The position numbers and the translations under genes were made by a program. This document shows positions 24,124 through 34,773 of a DNA stretch of 64,000 nucleotides, one piece after another (the stretch's first letter is position 1; every line of letters begins with the position of its first letter). The notes under the pieces are model-generated. The model saw nothing but the letters and a program-made list of their open reading frames with translations, did no database searches and was not told where the DNA came from. The stretch comes from Sinohyriopsis cumingii. Its lineage: Eukaryota > Mollusca > Bivalvia > Unionida > Unionidae. The stretch covers positions 159,259,553 through 159,323,552 of the forward strand of contig CM068825.1 in assembly GCA_028554795.2 (NCBI GenBank), in the 5' to 3' direction.

Positions 24124-24568
24124 TGCTGAAAGAACTCATGGGAACAAGATTAAAAAAGACCAAGAAAATAAAAGGGACCGTTTTGGTCAAAACATCTCAG
24201 ACTTGACCATTGAAATCCGATGGAAGGACGAAAACAGGCTTTAGTGCTTTATAAACGATGGATAGAATATCATCTATGGCAAGACCAACGGACCACGCAT
24301 TTGCCTCCCAATCCTCATTTGACGGAGATGTCACAGTTACAACACGAATTGCATTTGTTGATGGATCACAGCGATTTGTCTGAAACATAAAAATCGCAAA
24401 ATTACGGTCGACTATTGCAATGACTCAAACTCTTTCACCAGAAAGCTTTAGGCGATATAGCTCTGTCCGCTTTGAAAGGTTTTAAGACCCTAATGAAAGG
24501 TCCATCACCACCAACCCTAGCTGTCAAGCCAGACGCAGCAGCCCCACGAATACCAGAGGAAAAATAGG
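24124..24568 (+). pseudogene. Small uncharacterised Polinton gene (degraded)
   Basis: Coding-like sequence lies between PolB and the integrase. It reads, with breaks, segments such as LYKRWIEYHLWQDQRTTHLP, QHELHLLMDHSDLSET, GDIALSALKGFKTLMKG and a Pro/Ala-rich tail (PAVK-type, IPEEK). It is probably one gene with several disablements. No function is recognised; the position between PolB and integrase is the only clue. Confidence 0.4.
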
Positions 24569-24615
24569 TACGATAAGTCTTTCAAACACCGTCAGCAGCT
24601 CCAATTCCTTGTAAG

Positions 24616-25975
24616 ATGGCAACGTCCTTGTTGACCCCATACCGCACACACCAACGAGACGAACTTAAAGCTTGGGTTAGAAATATGATGTTCACTCATC
24701 CTTCGAGAGAAGTCAGCAAGATGAAGGGAAATCAGAAGTGAAAAAGAAAAAAAGACCAAAGGGCCATCCCATTACCACCTTCACCGCCACCGCCACCACT
24801 GCCTTCTACTTCTACTCCCGTGGCACATTCGACACGTAAAGCCGTTTCTAAACCACCATTTCGCACCATCAAAAGTAGCATCAGCGAAGAGTGGGTGACT
24901 TATTAAAAAATTGAAAAGGTGTTAGCCAGCATTTACTACGATCCAGCCCATCATGCAGGTTACAGAGGAGTTCAGAAATTGTATCGTGCTGACAAACCTC
25001 TACTGAAAAGTCTCCGCTTACCTCAAGTGTAACGATGGTTAAAAGCACAAACCATGTACACTTTACACAAACCAATTCTACGGAAATGTTCCAGAAGTCG
25101 CACCCGAGTGGAGGGCATCGATCATAAATAGCAAGCCGATTTATCCGATGTCTCTCATTTGCCCGCCTACAATCGTGGCTACAAATATTTGTTTTCTGTC
25201 ATCGACGTCTTTTCTAAATTTGAGTCGTGCCAAATCTAGCAGTGTGTTAGTGCCAGACCTCAAACTGGTGTTGAAACAAAGAGGTCGCCACCCTCTTTGA
25301 TGGCAAACAGATAAAGGCACCCAATTACTGAGCCAACCTTTCCTAAAAGAATTAAAGAAACAAGTCATTCAATTTTTCACCACCGAGAAATCCCGAAATT
25401 AAAGATAGCATCGCGGAACGTTTTCAAGGCACCTAGAAAGAACGCATGTGGAAATATTTTACGCGTCAACACTCTCAAGTACATCGACGTCTTACCGCAC
25501 TTGGTCAAAGATTACAGCCATCGAAGCATCGGACGTGCCCCCCCCCCAAGAAGTGACTCTCGACAACGAAGTGATCGTTTTTGAGTGCCTGTTTTGGTAC
25601 GTCCCAACAGCGGCTGTTCACAAGAAACGTGGAGTGACACCAGGAGATTGGGTACGCATTGGCAAAACCAAACGCACTTTCGACAAAGGTTACTTACCCA
25701 ACAGGACCACCGAATTGTTTCGTGTCACTGGACAAGTGGGTTGTCGTCATCCTGCCGTCTATAAATTCGAAGACATGAACGGGGAAGTGCTAAAAGGAAA
25801 GTTTTACATGCCGACTTACAACGTGTGACCAAAAAGAAGACGAAGTGCACGTCATCGAAAGCATTCTCGAACGAAGAACCCATAAACGCCGTGTCAAAGA
25901 AGTCAAAGTGCGTGGAAAGGATATCCTCCCAGTTCTGGTTCTTGGATCGCAAGCCATCGACTATAAAATGAAGTG
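24616..25975 (+). pseudogene. int: Retroviral-type DDE integrase of Polinton 1 (degraded)
   Basis: Polintons insert with an rve-family integrase. Remnants in order are: an N-terminal Pro-rich part; SIYYDPAHHAGYRGVQKLYR; the first catalytic Asp in QADLSDVSHLPAYNRGYKYL followed by SVIDVFSKFE; a second Asp region (TDKGTQLLSQPFLKELKKQV); and the catalytic Glu region (DSIAERFQ..KERMWKYFT). Then come the GDWVRIGKTKRTFDKGYLP and RHPAVYKFEDMNGEVLKGKF C-terminal domain and a chromodomain-like WKGYPPSSGSWI remnant. At least six stops and frame changes are present, including a stop just before the first Asp motif. The enzyme cannot be made from this copy. Confidence 0.85.
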
Positions 25976-26094
25976 ACCATCATGCCCTTCACACAACCTC
26001 CTGCTACCGCTACCACCCAGTGACCACTCCTTTACCAAGGTCTTCTCTGCAAGATCTACAAAATCAACCCTTTTGGGCGTAGTGTGGAGAACGT

Positions 26095-26394
26095 GTGCCT
26101 AAAACGCAAATTGTCTTTTTCTCCCGTATCGTTTTGGTGTATTGTGTCATCGGTGCTGTTATTGCCAATTTGAGTTTGCAAGAAGGAGACAAACAATTGT
26201 GGACCATTGTACTGAGCCGTTGCATCGGTTATCTTCTTCCCATTACTTCCCTTAAATTCTCCTCAAAAGGTAACAACGGGAGCCTTGTGTCCAACGCCAG
26301 TCGCCACAACAACAATCACCAAAAAATTTCTCTTTCAGACACTACTCTGACTTCGAGTGACCCCTCGCACATCAGCAGAACTCTGGAATTATGA
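26095..26394 (+). CDS. Small membrane protein of Polinton 1
   Basis: The frame begins with PKTQIVFFSRIVLVYCVIGA, then NLSLQEGDKQLWTIVLSRCI and GYLLP. That gives two hydrophobic segments of about 18-20 residues with an LWT..LS.C.GYLLP motif. I recall similar small proteins next to the penton gene in other animal Polintons. The likely ancestral product ends near residue 60-65; the rest of the open frame is Ser/Asn-rich and may be out of frame. The frame's end overlaps the next gene's ATG. The initiator here is not an ATG in every reading (TG-rich context GTGTGCCTAAAAC), so the 5' limit is uncertain. Confidence 0.45.
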   Translation: MPKTQIVFFSRIVLVYCVIGAVIANLSLQEGDKQLWTIVLSRCIGYLLPITSLKFSSKGNNGSLVSNASRHNNNHQKISLSDTTLTSSDPSHISRTLEL

Positions 26395-27305
26395 ACAACA
26401 ACCAATTTTACTTTACGCAACCCAGTGACAGTTCCATGGAGGTGTTTCTCAACAACACTTTGTGTTGTTACACTGCGAAAATACCTCAAGCCATCCAGTT
26501 AGATCACGAAACACATTTGGAAGTGGCTTTGGTGGATATCATTCACTCCATACAAATCGTAAACATCACTGAAAATCATTATACTTTTCAGGTCGAAATT
26601 CATGACGAACAAGTGCAAAAGAAATTGAATAAAAACCAAACTACAGATGCCTCTAATAAACGACTAGCTCCCGGTAGTAATACTCTGTACATCTGTAATA
26701 TGATAATTTTGTCAGGGTATTGTTTTAGAGGTCAACATCTGGTGAACACGATTGCTTACGGGTTCAAGGCAGTGTTTATTAAAGCTTTGGAGGAAAAAGG
26801 ACATTTTGTCAACCTCGAGTACCATAAAGTAGCTCGTCGTCTGATAATAACATTTTCGGAGGGTAAAATGCTGAGCATTACATTTTGTCCTGAATTGATG
26901 TACATTTTGGGTGGGAACGTAAAGATGCTCAGGGGCGGACCCATACCACCCATTTACGACAACTTGATTTTTGCGATGAATTTTAATTTCCCTGTAGAAC
27001 TGAACCAAGGGCTGAATTTGATCTTTGTGTACTCCGATGTGGTGGTGTACAACGTGGTGGGACACATCTCCGTACCATTACTGCGTGTCATTCCTTTCAA
27101 AGTGGATTCTGCCACGAACGCTGAAGAGGAAGATGGAAACACCTATCATGTTCAACACGAAATTTTACATCCTCAATATTTACGCGTCATTAAGTCGTAT
27201 TTCGACACTGTCCACATTGCTATTAAAGGAGATCTAGGACAAAATATTTCATTCACCAAAGGGAAAGTCACGGAGAAACTCCATTTTCGAAAAACGATTA
27301 TCTAA
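26391..27305 (+). CDS. Penton-like minor capsid protein, intact ORF
   Basis: A 304-codon frame opens with NNNQFYFTQPSDSSMEVFLN and then ETHLEVALVDIIHS, the pattern of Polinton penton-base-like minor capsid proteins (thin beta-rich jelly-roll proteins filling capsid vertices). Length fits the family as I remember it. It starts at the ATG overlapping the previous frame and is followed after 13 bp by the core-like gene. Unlike PolB, integrase, MCP and protease around it, it has no stop or frameshift. The penton call is based on the N-terminal pattern and gene order, so it is moderately secure. Confidence 0.7.
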   Translation: MNNNQFYFTQPSDSSMEVFLNNTLCCYTAKIPQAIQLDHETHLEVALVDIIHSIQIVNITENHYTFQVEIHDEQVQKKLNKNQTTDASNKRLAPGSNTLYICNMIILSGYCFRGQHLVNTIAYGFKAVFIKALEEKGHFVNLEYHKVARRLIITFSEGKMLSITFCPELMYILGGNVKMLRGGPIPPIYDNLIFAMNFNFPVELNQGLNLIFVYSDVVVYNVVGHISVPLLRVIPFKVDSATNAEEEDGNTYHVQHEILHPQYLRVIKSYFDTVHIAIKGDLGQNISFTKGKVTEKLHFRKTII

Positions 27306-27318
27306 CGACTCTTAAATC

Positions 27319-27711
27319 ATGTATACAGTGTACCAAGGCGTCCCTCTACAGCGAGGACATGGTTTGGGAGATGTTCTGAAATCAGCTTTTCGTTCAGTGG
27401 CACCCGTTTGGAAAGCGACGGTGAAACGCGGATTGCAGGCCTTGAAACATGCCACATTGACGCAGGGCAAAGAATTTCTCCAAAATGTCATCATCGACAA
27501 ACAAAACCCTAAAGAAGCTTTCTTGAGAGCAGGAAAAACTGTCTTGCTGCAAATGGGCAAAGACATTTTGGGTGGACTAGAAACGCCTAGTAATGTTTTG
27601 GACGCTGCCGAGTCTGGAAATTCTGCTTTCCTGACGCCAGAGCAAGAACAAGGTAGAAAGAGAAGACGAAAAACAGCGCCCCTTCAGAAGCCTTCATACT
27701 CATCAATTTAG
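27319..27711 (+). CDS. Minor capsid/core protein, adenovirus pX-like, intact ORF
   Basis: The 130-codon frame starts MYTVYQGVPLQRGHGLGDVL, with the GxGLG motif near the N-terminus typical of adenovirus pX/pVI-like precursors where a capsid protease cuts. It continues with a basic/amphipathic middle (SAFRSVAPVWKATVKRGLQA) and ends in a basic patch (GRKRRRKTAP). Such proteins probably bind the genome or membrane inside the capsid. It lies between penton-like and MCP genes as expected. It is free of stops, unlike most of the element. Confidence 0.75.
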   Translation: MYTVYQGVPLQRGHGLGDVLKSAFRSVAPVWKATVKRGLQALKHATLTQGKEFLQNVIIDKQNPKEAFLRAGKTVLLQMGKDILGGLETPSNVLDAAESGNSAFLTPEQEQGRKRRRKTAPLQKPSYSSI

Positions 27712-27780
27712 AAAGACTTAGAAAAGAACAACCGTCAGAGACTTAGACATTTTTGATTATTAAATCATAGAGATAAAAAA

Positions 27781-29090
27781 TGATGCACCGAGAGTTTTGC
27801 CCTTGTTCCAAGTCGGAACTGGATCTGTTTGCCATGCCATCCACCATGATGACAATGTAAGAATCGCAAGGGGTCGAATTTCATCCCGTCTCCTCTTTGA
27901 CGGGTTCAGCTCCCATCGAGACTGAAGTCAAAGGACACCCCGTAGATTACGTCGATCTGAATATCAGTTACTTGTACATGAAAGTCAATGTTGTCTATTC
28001 AACTGGAGTTCTTATAGACATTGAGCCAATAGCTCCCGTCAACGTGTTTATGTATTCATTGTTCAGCTCAGTGGATTTGTACTTGAATAACAAACTGGTC
28101 AGTTGCAGTATGGATACTTTCCCATACCGTGCGTACCTTGAATATCTCTTGACGTAAGAACACTCATCTAGATGCTTGCGTGGTATAGAAGCTTGACGCG
28201 TCAGGCCATTTTGACGAAACCAAAACGGATACAACCAAAAGACACAATAAGAGATTTACAGAAAGACTAAATAAAATCATAGGAGAACGCAAAAGTTTAG
28301 AACTGATGGATCGTTTGAATTTGGACATGTGGTTGCAATGGAAGTATTTTTTGAATGGTATGAATGTCCGCTTCAGACTGAACCCAGCATTGCCGCACTC
28401 TGTTTGATAGATCGAACTGATGAAGCTTACAAATCCGTCATCGAGGAATCCCTACTCTACTTACATCGCGTGGAAGTGCTACCTAAAGTGTGAAACGACA
28501 ACAGTCACAATTTGAGCAGAATGAGTGCCAAGTATCCGATACAAAGCGTGGAAGTGAAAACCTTTACCATTCCCACTGAACAGCGTTCCATGATCGAAGA
28601 TCATCTGTTCCAAGGATAGTTACCCAAACGTTTAATCATTGGTATGCAGCCTTCAACGGAGTCAAGAAATAAAATCATTTCAACTTTCAACACTTTGACG
28701 TGTCAAAGATCGAAGTCAGTCGCGACGGCAAAACCTTGTGTACCAGTCCTTTCGAACCTGACTATAATGACGAGATGAATTATTTCAGATCGTTCTTGTC
28801 CCTGTAAGAGGCCACCGGACAGTTAGGGACCAACAACAATCACTTACGGATTATGCAGGAGGCTACGCTTTGTGGGCTTGTAATTTCACCCTAGACCAAG
28901 GCAGCGACGATGGACATTTCTATCTATCCCACAAAATCCGGCCAGATTCGTGTGGAACTTCAGTTTGAAAAAAGAGACCCTGATGAACGACATCCTGTAT
29001 GCTGAATTTGATAATACCATATAAATCAACAGTTTTATAGAAGTCATTCTAGACTTTTATAAGCAAAGGAAACCTGTAATCGCTCTTTGA
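27781..29090 (+). pseudogene. Major capsid protein of Polinton 1 (degraded)
   Basis: The double-jelly-roll MCP forms the icosahedral shell. The remnant starts near ATG 27781 (CSKSELDLFAMPST), reads VEFHPVSSLTGSAPIE, DYVDLNISYLYMKV, APVNVFMYSLFSSVDLYLNN and the family hallmark FPYRAYLEYLL. It then breaks after a TAA at 28156. Later fragments include LNLDMWLQWKYFLNGMNVRF and a C-terminal ILYAEFDNTI. A TAA also interrupts the N-terminal region at about 27856. Several frameshifts follow, so no capsid protein can be made. The total span of about 1.3 kb fits a family member of roughly 430 residues. Confidence 0.85.
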
Positions 29091-29128
29091 ATATTGGAGA
29101 TTCTATGTAAATGAAATGAGAGGATACC

Positions 29129-29569
29129 GTGGAAGCAGAACCCCAAGACAAGGACGAAGAGGACATAGTAGTGAAGTCCAGATGGCCAGATCAAGAACAA
29201 CATTTAGTTTCTTGTTTTGCCAAACACTTGGTAGAAACAATTACGGAATTGATCAAGAAAGATTTCAATGGATTTCAAAACGATAATCCCAGTCAAATTC
29301 AACACGATAAATGTCTGATGCTGAGTCAATAAGAAAAATTGGAAGAGAATCTGGACGAAACTTGGAGTCTCATCTCAGAAGAAGCCCTGTTGCATCAGTG
29401 GTATAAAGACTTGCCTGATCATTCTTATCCTCCACTGATGGCTCTTGAGATAGATCACATTGAAGACCTCTTGGCTCAGAGTGCGGAGACGAAGCGAAGA
29501 AAGGGTTCCTTGTCAGACATTTTCAAGCAAAAGGTTCGGACTGAATTGATAACTTATCATTACTTATGA
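29129..29569 (+). pseudogene. Uncharacterised acidic Polinton gene, one nonsense codon
   Basis: A single reading frame of about 147 codons is interrupted once by TAA at 29330. It includes EAEPQDKDEEDIVVKSRWPD, HLVETITELIKKDF, then DETWSLISEEALLHQWYKDL and an end at THYL. The protein is acidic and probably helical. It sits between MCP and protease. I do not recognise it. Because the frame is otherwise kept, decay here looks recent or constrained. Confidence 0.5.
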
Positions 29570-29608
29570 AGAAAACAACAAGAAAAAAACCCACAGCAAC
29601 ACACAAAA

Positions 29609-30161
29609 ATGGATACCTGGGAACTTTATTACCCTTCGAATCACAGATCATATAATGCTTCTTGGAATATTGTCGCTTGTGCTAAAGATGAACTGCCTCA
29701 TCACAGACCTCAAGACCATCAAAGTTATGCCACCAGCACGGGCGACAGTCATCTTTCAGGAACCCAGTGGGTAGCCGTCTACTTTCCTAAAGAAGGTTGT
29801 GTGGAGTAATTTGATTTGTATGGATTGCCATCTTTGGATGATGACATCATTGACTTTATGAGACGAAATGACCAGACGACACGATTCAATAATGTGAAAT
29901 TACACGGCACAGATTCCATGGTGTCTGGACAATATTATGTGTATTCATCCACGTAGTCTTGGATATTCTTTAGAACATTTAGTGACTTATTTTGATCGTC
30001 ACTCTTCTATAAACGATGACAAAGTAGATCGATGGCTATATGATCATTATGGTTATCTTTTGTCTTTAGCTAGGAAACGTAGTGCACATCATTGGCCCAA
30101 TGTCCTCCAGCAGTGGAAGTCTTGCTTTACTTCACAACGTTGTCAACCTTGTCAAAAATAG
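29609..30161 (+). pseudogene. Adenain-like cysteine protease of Polinton 1 (inactive)
   Basis: Adenovirus-type proteases mature capsid precursors. The frame (MDTWELYYPSNHRSYNASWN) reaches the active-site block as GTQWVAVYF, where the family has HWVA, so the catalytic His is Gln. A TAA follows, then FDLYGLPSLDDDI. The nucleophile block reads MVSGQYYVYSS where the family has CGQYC, so the catalytic Cys is Ser and the second Cys is Tyr. A frameshift then leads to SLGYSLEHLVTYF. Both catalytic residues and the frame are lost. Gene order after MCP supports the call. Confidence 0.75.
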
Positions 30162-30390
30162 ATTGTTATTTGACAAATGTTTGTTTGTTTGTTTTAAAAA
30201 TTGTTCATTGTTGCTTGTTAGTTATTTGAATAAAAATGTTGTGTTTTGCAAAAATGTGCTTGTCGTTTGTTTTCAATTTTTATCAGGATACATGCTCTTT
30301 GACCTCTCTATCCCTCTCCCTTAAATTAAACTATCATAGCGTTCTGATCCTAAACTTGGTAGGGCTGCTGGCTATCGCGTCCGCACTTGA
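30162..30390. other. 3' flank of the protease gene, AT-rich
   Basis: Sequence is AT-rich with a GAATAAAAA polyadenylation-like signal at about 30227 and (TTTG)n runs. It is followed by the promoter of the next gene. Confidence 0.4.
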
Positions 30391-30395
30391 ACCAC

Positions 30396-30403
30396 ATAAA
30401 GCG
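30396..30403 (+). promoter_or_regulatory. TATA-like promoter, right-arm cassette 1
   Basis: ATAAAGCG about 50 bp upstream of ATG 30447, preceded by GCGTCCGCACTTGAACCAC. It is a diverged relative of the TATAAAGCGAAAGCG at 32576 and TATAAAGTCAAAGCG at 33830. Confidence 0.5.
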
Positions 30404-30446
30404 AAGCAGCCTCCAATCTGACCATCCATTGTTGACTCATCCTCCG

Positions 30447-30821
30447 ATGAAGATGTTTTCAAAGCTAGCCAAGGTGAACGAAGTTTGCGTGAATTTGCAT
30501 CGTGGCAGGCAAAGCCTCATACCCAAACCAGAAGAGAAAGGGAATATCCGAATGTTGAAAGTGACCGAAGAGCAGATAGAAGAGCTCTTCAGAGAGGAAA
30601 TCAAAAAGAAGAAAGAAGAATGAATGCAGAAGTACATACTTCAGAAGCAGATAGAGCAGCAGCAGCAACAACAGGAACCAAACAGAGGATTTGTCGACTG
30701 CCGTATAGACACAAAAGAGTTCTCCATCTCTTTCCGACTTTCCGAAGAAGCAGGCCCTATCCTGTGGGAAAGCCTGTCGCCAGAATGGGACGCAATCGTA
30801 GACAATAAAAGATTGTCATAA
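30447..30821 (+). pseudogene. Right-arm gene 1 (Gln-rich, coiled coil), one nonsense codon
   Basis: A frame starting at ATG 30447 (MKMFSKLAKVNEV is read from 30447-30453) is interrupted by a single in-frame TGA at 30621 and then continues to 30821. It has a charged helix (EEQIEELFREEIKKKKEE), then after the TGA a polyglutamine stretch (QIEQQQQQQEP) and a C-terminal part ISFRLSEEAGPILWESL. No family is recognised. A TATA-like promoter lies upstream and a histone-type stem-loop remnant follows the stop by 19 bp. Confidence 0.5.
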
Positions 30822-30840
30822 CTCCCCGTCCACAAGACAC

Positions 30841-30885
30841 AGCCCTTTTCAAGATTACCCCAATACTCTGGAAAAGAGATACTAG
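30841..30885 (+). terminator. Decayed histone-type stem-loop with purine box
   Basis: AGCCCTTTTCAAGATT followed by ACCCCA matches the loop (TTTC) and flank of the histone 3' element, but the 3' half of the stem is mutated. About 10 nt later comes CTGGAAAAGAGATACTAG, nearly the same purine box (GAAAAGAGATA) as after the stem-loop at 19599. Confidence 0.5.
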
Positions 30886-30889
30886 TTCA

Positions 30890-32560
30890 ATTACAAATGG
30901 TATGTTAGTAAGTTTTAAAAATAGAAGTATGTTTATAAGCACTTCGTTTGTTTGATTTTGTTAGAAGTGTGTCTATAAGCACTTCGTTTCCGTAGCTTGT
31001 CAAAAATTAGTCTGTATATGTTTGTATTTGTAGTTAATGTTTGTAGGTAAAACGTAAGTGAGCGTTTCTTTTAAGTCCGCGCGTTCCATGTTTTTGTGAT
31101 GATATGGGCCTTGTACGTCTTGTTTTTTAGTTTCTGGCCTAGGTGCATCTCAGAAGTGGGACGATCAAGTGTTGGTGCACGATAACAAGATAACCGGGTG
31201 GATTTCGGATTTACAACATAACACTTTTTAAGGTGATACAACTACAATGTTTAATGACGAATGACTTGAATGAGAAAATAATTATGATCAATACGTGCGT
31301 ATAATATCCAATATTGGATCATTTAACACATTCCGCACGAACTAAATAATGAAAATGAAAATAAATTACCTTACGCAGTACAAGGACATGGGGTGAATGA
31401 TTCACAGTGATTTCACAGCGAAAGAAATGATGTATTTTACTCAAATGGTAAAACTGTGGTATTTTACTAATATAGAAAATGTAATCACTCATATTGTGAA
31501 AATGTCGAAAACAAACGGACATATGTACACAATATCTTTACAGTCCCACAAAACATTGGGTATTACGAACCCAAAGATTAGCCCACGCCTTAAATATTAC
31601 ATGTATGGAGTTACACACTCCGTCACTAGCACACTTGGCTACTAGTCAAACTGGTGAATTAAGCAGTCAGCATTCCAGGTTGGTCAATTAAGCAATCAGC
31701 GCCTACCAATCTCGGTCAGCAACGGCCGATCACCTGCTACTCGACCAGCAAAGATATTTACTCAGCTCTACGGCTGCTATGGTTCAGCTTCACATCTGCT
31801 AGGGTCAACGTCTATGGTTAGCTCTGCAACTAGTAGCACGTCGTCTCCGATCACTCATATAACTCTGATCACTCTGGTCAGCTATAAAGGTGCGACACCG
31901 ATCACTCTGGTCAATTGAAAATACATCTAATACCGTGTACTATGCATGACACGGGCATATACGATAAAAAGTAATGACGTTACATACGGTAAGCTACACA
32001 GATTACGTTATCGGCACAATACTTACAAAACATAACACAAGTTCAAAAGTGAACCTAACCGTGTCCGACAAAAATCCTATGGTACTAAACTTATCTTAAC
32101 AATGCAACTTTATATATTGCTAATATAAATATCTTGCTAAGTCACAAACAAGAAAACAAAATATTTTTTTCATACTACGTAAGCCGAAGCTACATAGAAA
32201 ATATACAAAAATAAACGTGGTTGTAGAGTAGTTATAACTTATACACAAGAAATTAATAACTCACATACCTCTACAGCTGAAGATGTGCAAGTCCTTAAAG
32301 TAGACCTCTCACTGACAAGATATTCCTTAATGTAACGATTTTGACCTATGTTGAGGTATTTATACACAGACGATGCCGCAATACATCGTCTATGTGCTGA
32401 AAGTATTCGGTTCTTCCCATCGAAAGCACTTCGCACGTGCGGCATAAGATGAACCGAACTTACTATTTCTAAATCTTTGTAGAATATACATAAATCACCC
32501 TAGTACATGTATTTAATAAATAAAAGGATTTTTACAATTCGGTGATGGTTTTCCATCACG
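30890..32560. other. Right-arm spacer of Polinton 1, degenerate repeats
   Basis: No gene is recognised. It contains a twofold duplication of GTATGTTTATAAGCACTTCGTTT type (about 30925-30990) and a degenerate array of GATCACTCTGGTCAGCT-like units (about 31650-31920). The short frames have no motif. Confidence 0.4.
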
Positions 32561-32575
32561 TCCCCGCTTAACACG

Positions 32576-32590
32576 TATAAAGCGAAAGCG
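32576..32590 (+). promoter_or_regulatory. TATA promoter, right-arm cassette 2
   Basis: TATAAAGCGAAAGCG lies 60 bp upstream of ATG 32636. The preceding GATGGTTTTCCATCACG is similar to GGATGTTTTCCTTCACG before the promoter at 33830, so the two promoters look like duplicates. Confidence 0.6.
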
Positions 32591-32635
32591 TTCTTCAGTC
32601 TGGCTTCCCGTTGTTGACTTGTCAACAGTGACAAA

Positions 32636-33099
32636 ATGAGTACTATTTCAAAATTACTAGAACTTCAGATACATCTGGATTATGCCAGGATCATCCTGGA
32701 CGAGTTAGATATGGAGGCCATTTCAGAAAGTGCAAGAATAGAAGAAAAGGAGGAAAATAAGAAGGAAGAGTAGAAGGAAAGGAAAAGATCGATCGTGTCT
32801 CACCTTATGCTGAGACCTCTGTATGAGGTGAAGCCTGAGTAGAGGGCACATCCACAGTCACCACCAGTACTACATCCACAAGAACGACGTCAACAACAAC
32901 CACAGCCACTACTATTGCCAGTACCAGTACCAAGAGTCGCTTTCCCCTAAAAAGAAAACTGGGAGGAGGAACTGGCATCCCCGGCTGTGGCATAGACGAA
33001 GAAGACGGAGGAAACAAATCTTCAGAATCCCGGAAACTGAAGATTGGGGTTCTAAAGCCAATCAAGAGGCCTTTGCGCTCGCAACCACAACTGTGACAA
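32636..33099 (+). pseudogene. Right-arm gene 2, degraded
   Basis: ATG 32636 begins STISKLLELQIHLDYARIIL and an acidic stretch, then a TAG at 32771 and another at 32840. Coding-like sequence continues as a Pro/Gln-rich part (PPVLHPQERRQQQPQPLLLP) and, in another frame, RKLGGGTGIPGCGIDEEDGG. No function is recognised. It shares its promoter type with the neighbouring cassettes, and the N-terminal KLL/L-rich helix loosely resembles that of gene 1. Confidence 0.4.
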
Positions 33100-33329
33100 T
33101 GGCTGGAGCAGGGCTAACCAAGTCTCTAGACAATAGACTATTCAAGTAGCCAATCTGAGTGAGTGTGGAGTAGTGTGATTATAAACATTCGATCTGATGT
33201 GATTGTGTGTGTATGTGTGTGTATGTGTATATGTGTTGGCATGAGCTCTCGTTCGTTTGTGTTGATAGTATATTTTTGGGTTTGCAAGCGTACGCTTACG
33301 TTTGTGTGGATAGTAGATATTGTGGTCTT

Positions 33330-33775
33330 TTCTCCCTCCCATGTGTGGATGGTATATATTGGGGTTATTGATAGTATATTTTGGGTTTGTTGTTTCTCTT
33401 TCCCATGTGTGGATAGTATATTTGGGTTTGTTTTTTTCTCCTTCCCATGTGTGGATAGTTGATATTGGGACTTTTGTTAGTATCTTTTAGGTTAATTTTT
33501 CTCCTTCCCGTGTGTAGATAGTATATTTTGGTTTTGTGGATAGTATATAATAGTTTTTGTTTCTTCCTGTGTATGGATATTATATTGAGGGGTGTCTTTT
33601 TTCTCCTTCCCGAGTGTGGATAGTATGTGTTGGTTTTGTGGATAATATATAAAAGATTTGTTTCTTCTTCCCATGTGTCGATATTATATTAAGGGGTTTG
33701 CTTTGTCTCCTTCCCGTGTGTGGATAGTATATTAAGGGGTTTGTTTTTTTCTCCTTCCCGTGTGTGGATAGTAGA
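33330..33775. repeat. Degenerate ~50-60-bp tandem repeat
   Basis: Units of CTCCTTCCCGTGTGTGGATA-GTATATTTTGGGTTTGTTTTTT recur seven or more times with many variants. It separates cassettes 2 and 3, ends just before the promoter at 33830, and contains no gene. Confidence 0.7.
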
Positions 33776-33829
33776 TAATAGGTGAAGTGAATGTAATGGA
33801 TGTTTTCCTTCACGACTGTGCTTGACAAA

Positions 33830-33844
33830 TATAAAGTCAAAGCG
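33830..33844 (+). promoter_or_regulatory. TATA promoter, right-arm cassette 3
   Basis: TATAAAGTCAAAGCG lies about 70 bp upstream of ATG 33901. Its upstream GGATGTTTTCCTTCACG matches the equivalent block at 32549 onward. Confidence 0.6.
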
Positions 33845-33900
33845 TTCATCGTTCGCGCCTAATCGACAGTTAACAGAGCAGCGAACAACACCTAACATAA

Positions 33901-34772
33901 ATGGAACTAGCGACGTATGTTAATCCGGCTCAGGCCTTGAATGCATTATAGGGCCTTGGCCTCTTAGTAGCAACAGGATGGAACCTCAGAGTACAGAGTA
34001 ATCTACCAGCCAACCTACCACGCTCCCATTCCAAGTCCAACCGCAGCAGTCGGAGGGGCCATTTACAACAACCTTAAGGACCAGGCCTATAACTAAGACT
34101 GCCCAGGACCCGGCGGACCACGTTCCAGCCCAAAAAACTAAGGAGAAGAAGACATTTGCCACCGTTGTCTCAAAATCTCCTAAGAGTACAACACCCCCAC
34201 AACCACCATCACCACCAACGCCATCAAAGAGTAGAACGCCACCTAGAACAAGTACACCTATTCCCACTACCAGAATACAACAGGTACTACCAGAACAGGT
34301 TTTACAAGACATTAAACTGATACTGCAATCACCGCAAAGACAGAGTACTCCCCCGTCGGATAAAACTCAAATTGCTTCCGGTGTAGGGTTGACATAGGGG
34401 ACAATAGCAGTACACGGGGACAGCGACCCGGACATCAAAAGGTTGAATGCACTGGGACTTCAAATTGTACCTGTCGACATGAGGCTAGCTAGTGATTTCA
34501 TCAGAACAAATACTCTCGTAGCTTGGAGGTCACTAAAAGGCAAGAAACCCACAGCACCGAATTGGCACACCGGGAGACGCGTCCTACTCAAACGGTTCAA
34601 CACTGCATGCACAAAGCATCCGATGTCAACTCTACTAGAAGCCGCAATATTCCTCACCGAATTCAGTGGGTTCCAGACATTCCCATTAAGAAAGCGGATT
34701 GAAAATCGGATGGTGGTGGAAATTTGCGAGGAAGAGGAAAGCCGTAACACCTTCCCGCCTGGGGAAAAATAA
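33901..34772 (+). pseudogene. Right-arm gene 3 (Pro-rich centre), degraded
   Basis: ATG 33901 starts MELATYVNPAQALNAL then TAG. Coding-like sequence continues in more than one frame, with a Pro/Thr/Ser-rich centre (TTPPQPPSPPTPSKSRTPPR-type) and QQVLPEQVLQDIKLILQSPQ. The well-kept C-terminal half (34443-34772) has NALGLQIVPVDMRLASDFIR and TLLEAAIFLTEFSGFQTFPL. The TAA stop at 34770 touches a histone-type stem-loop. No family is recognised. Confidence 0.45.
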
Positions 34773-34773
34773 C

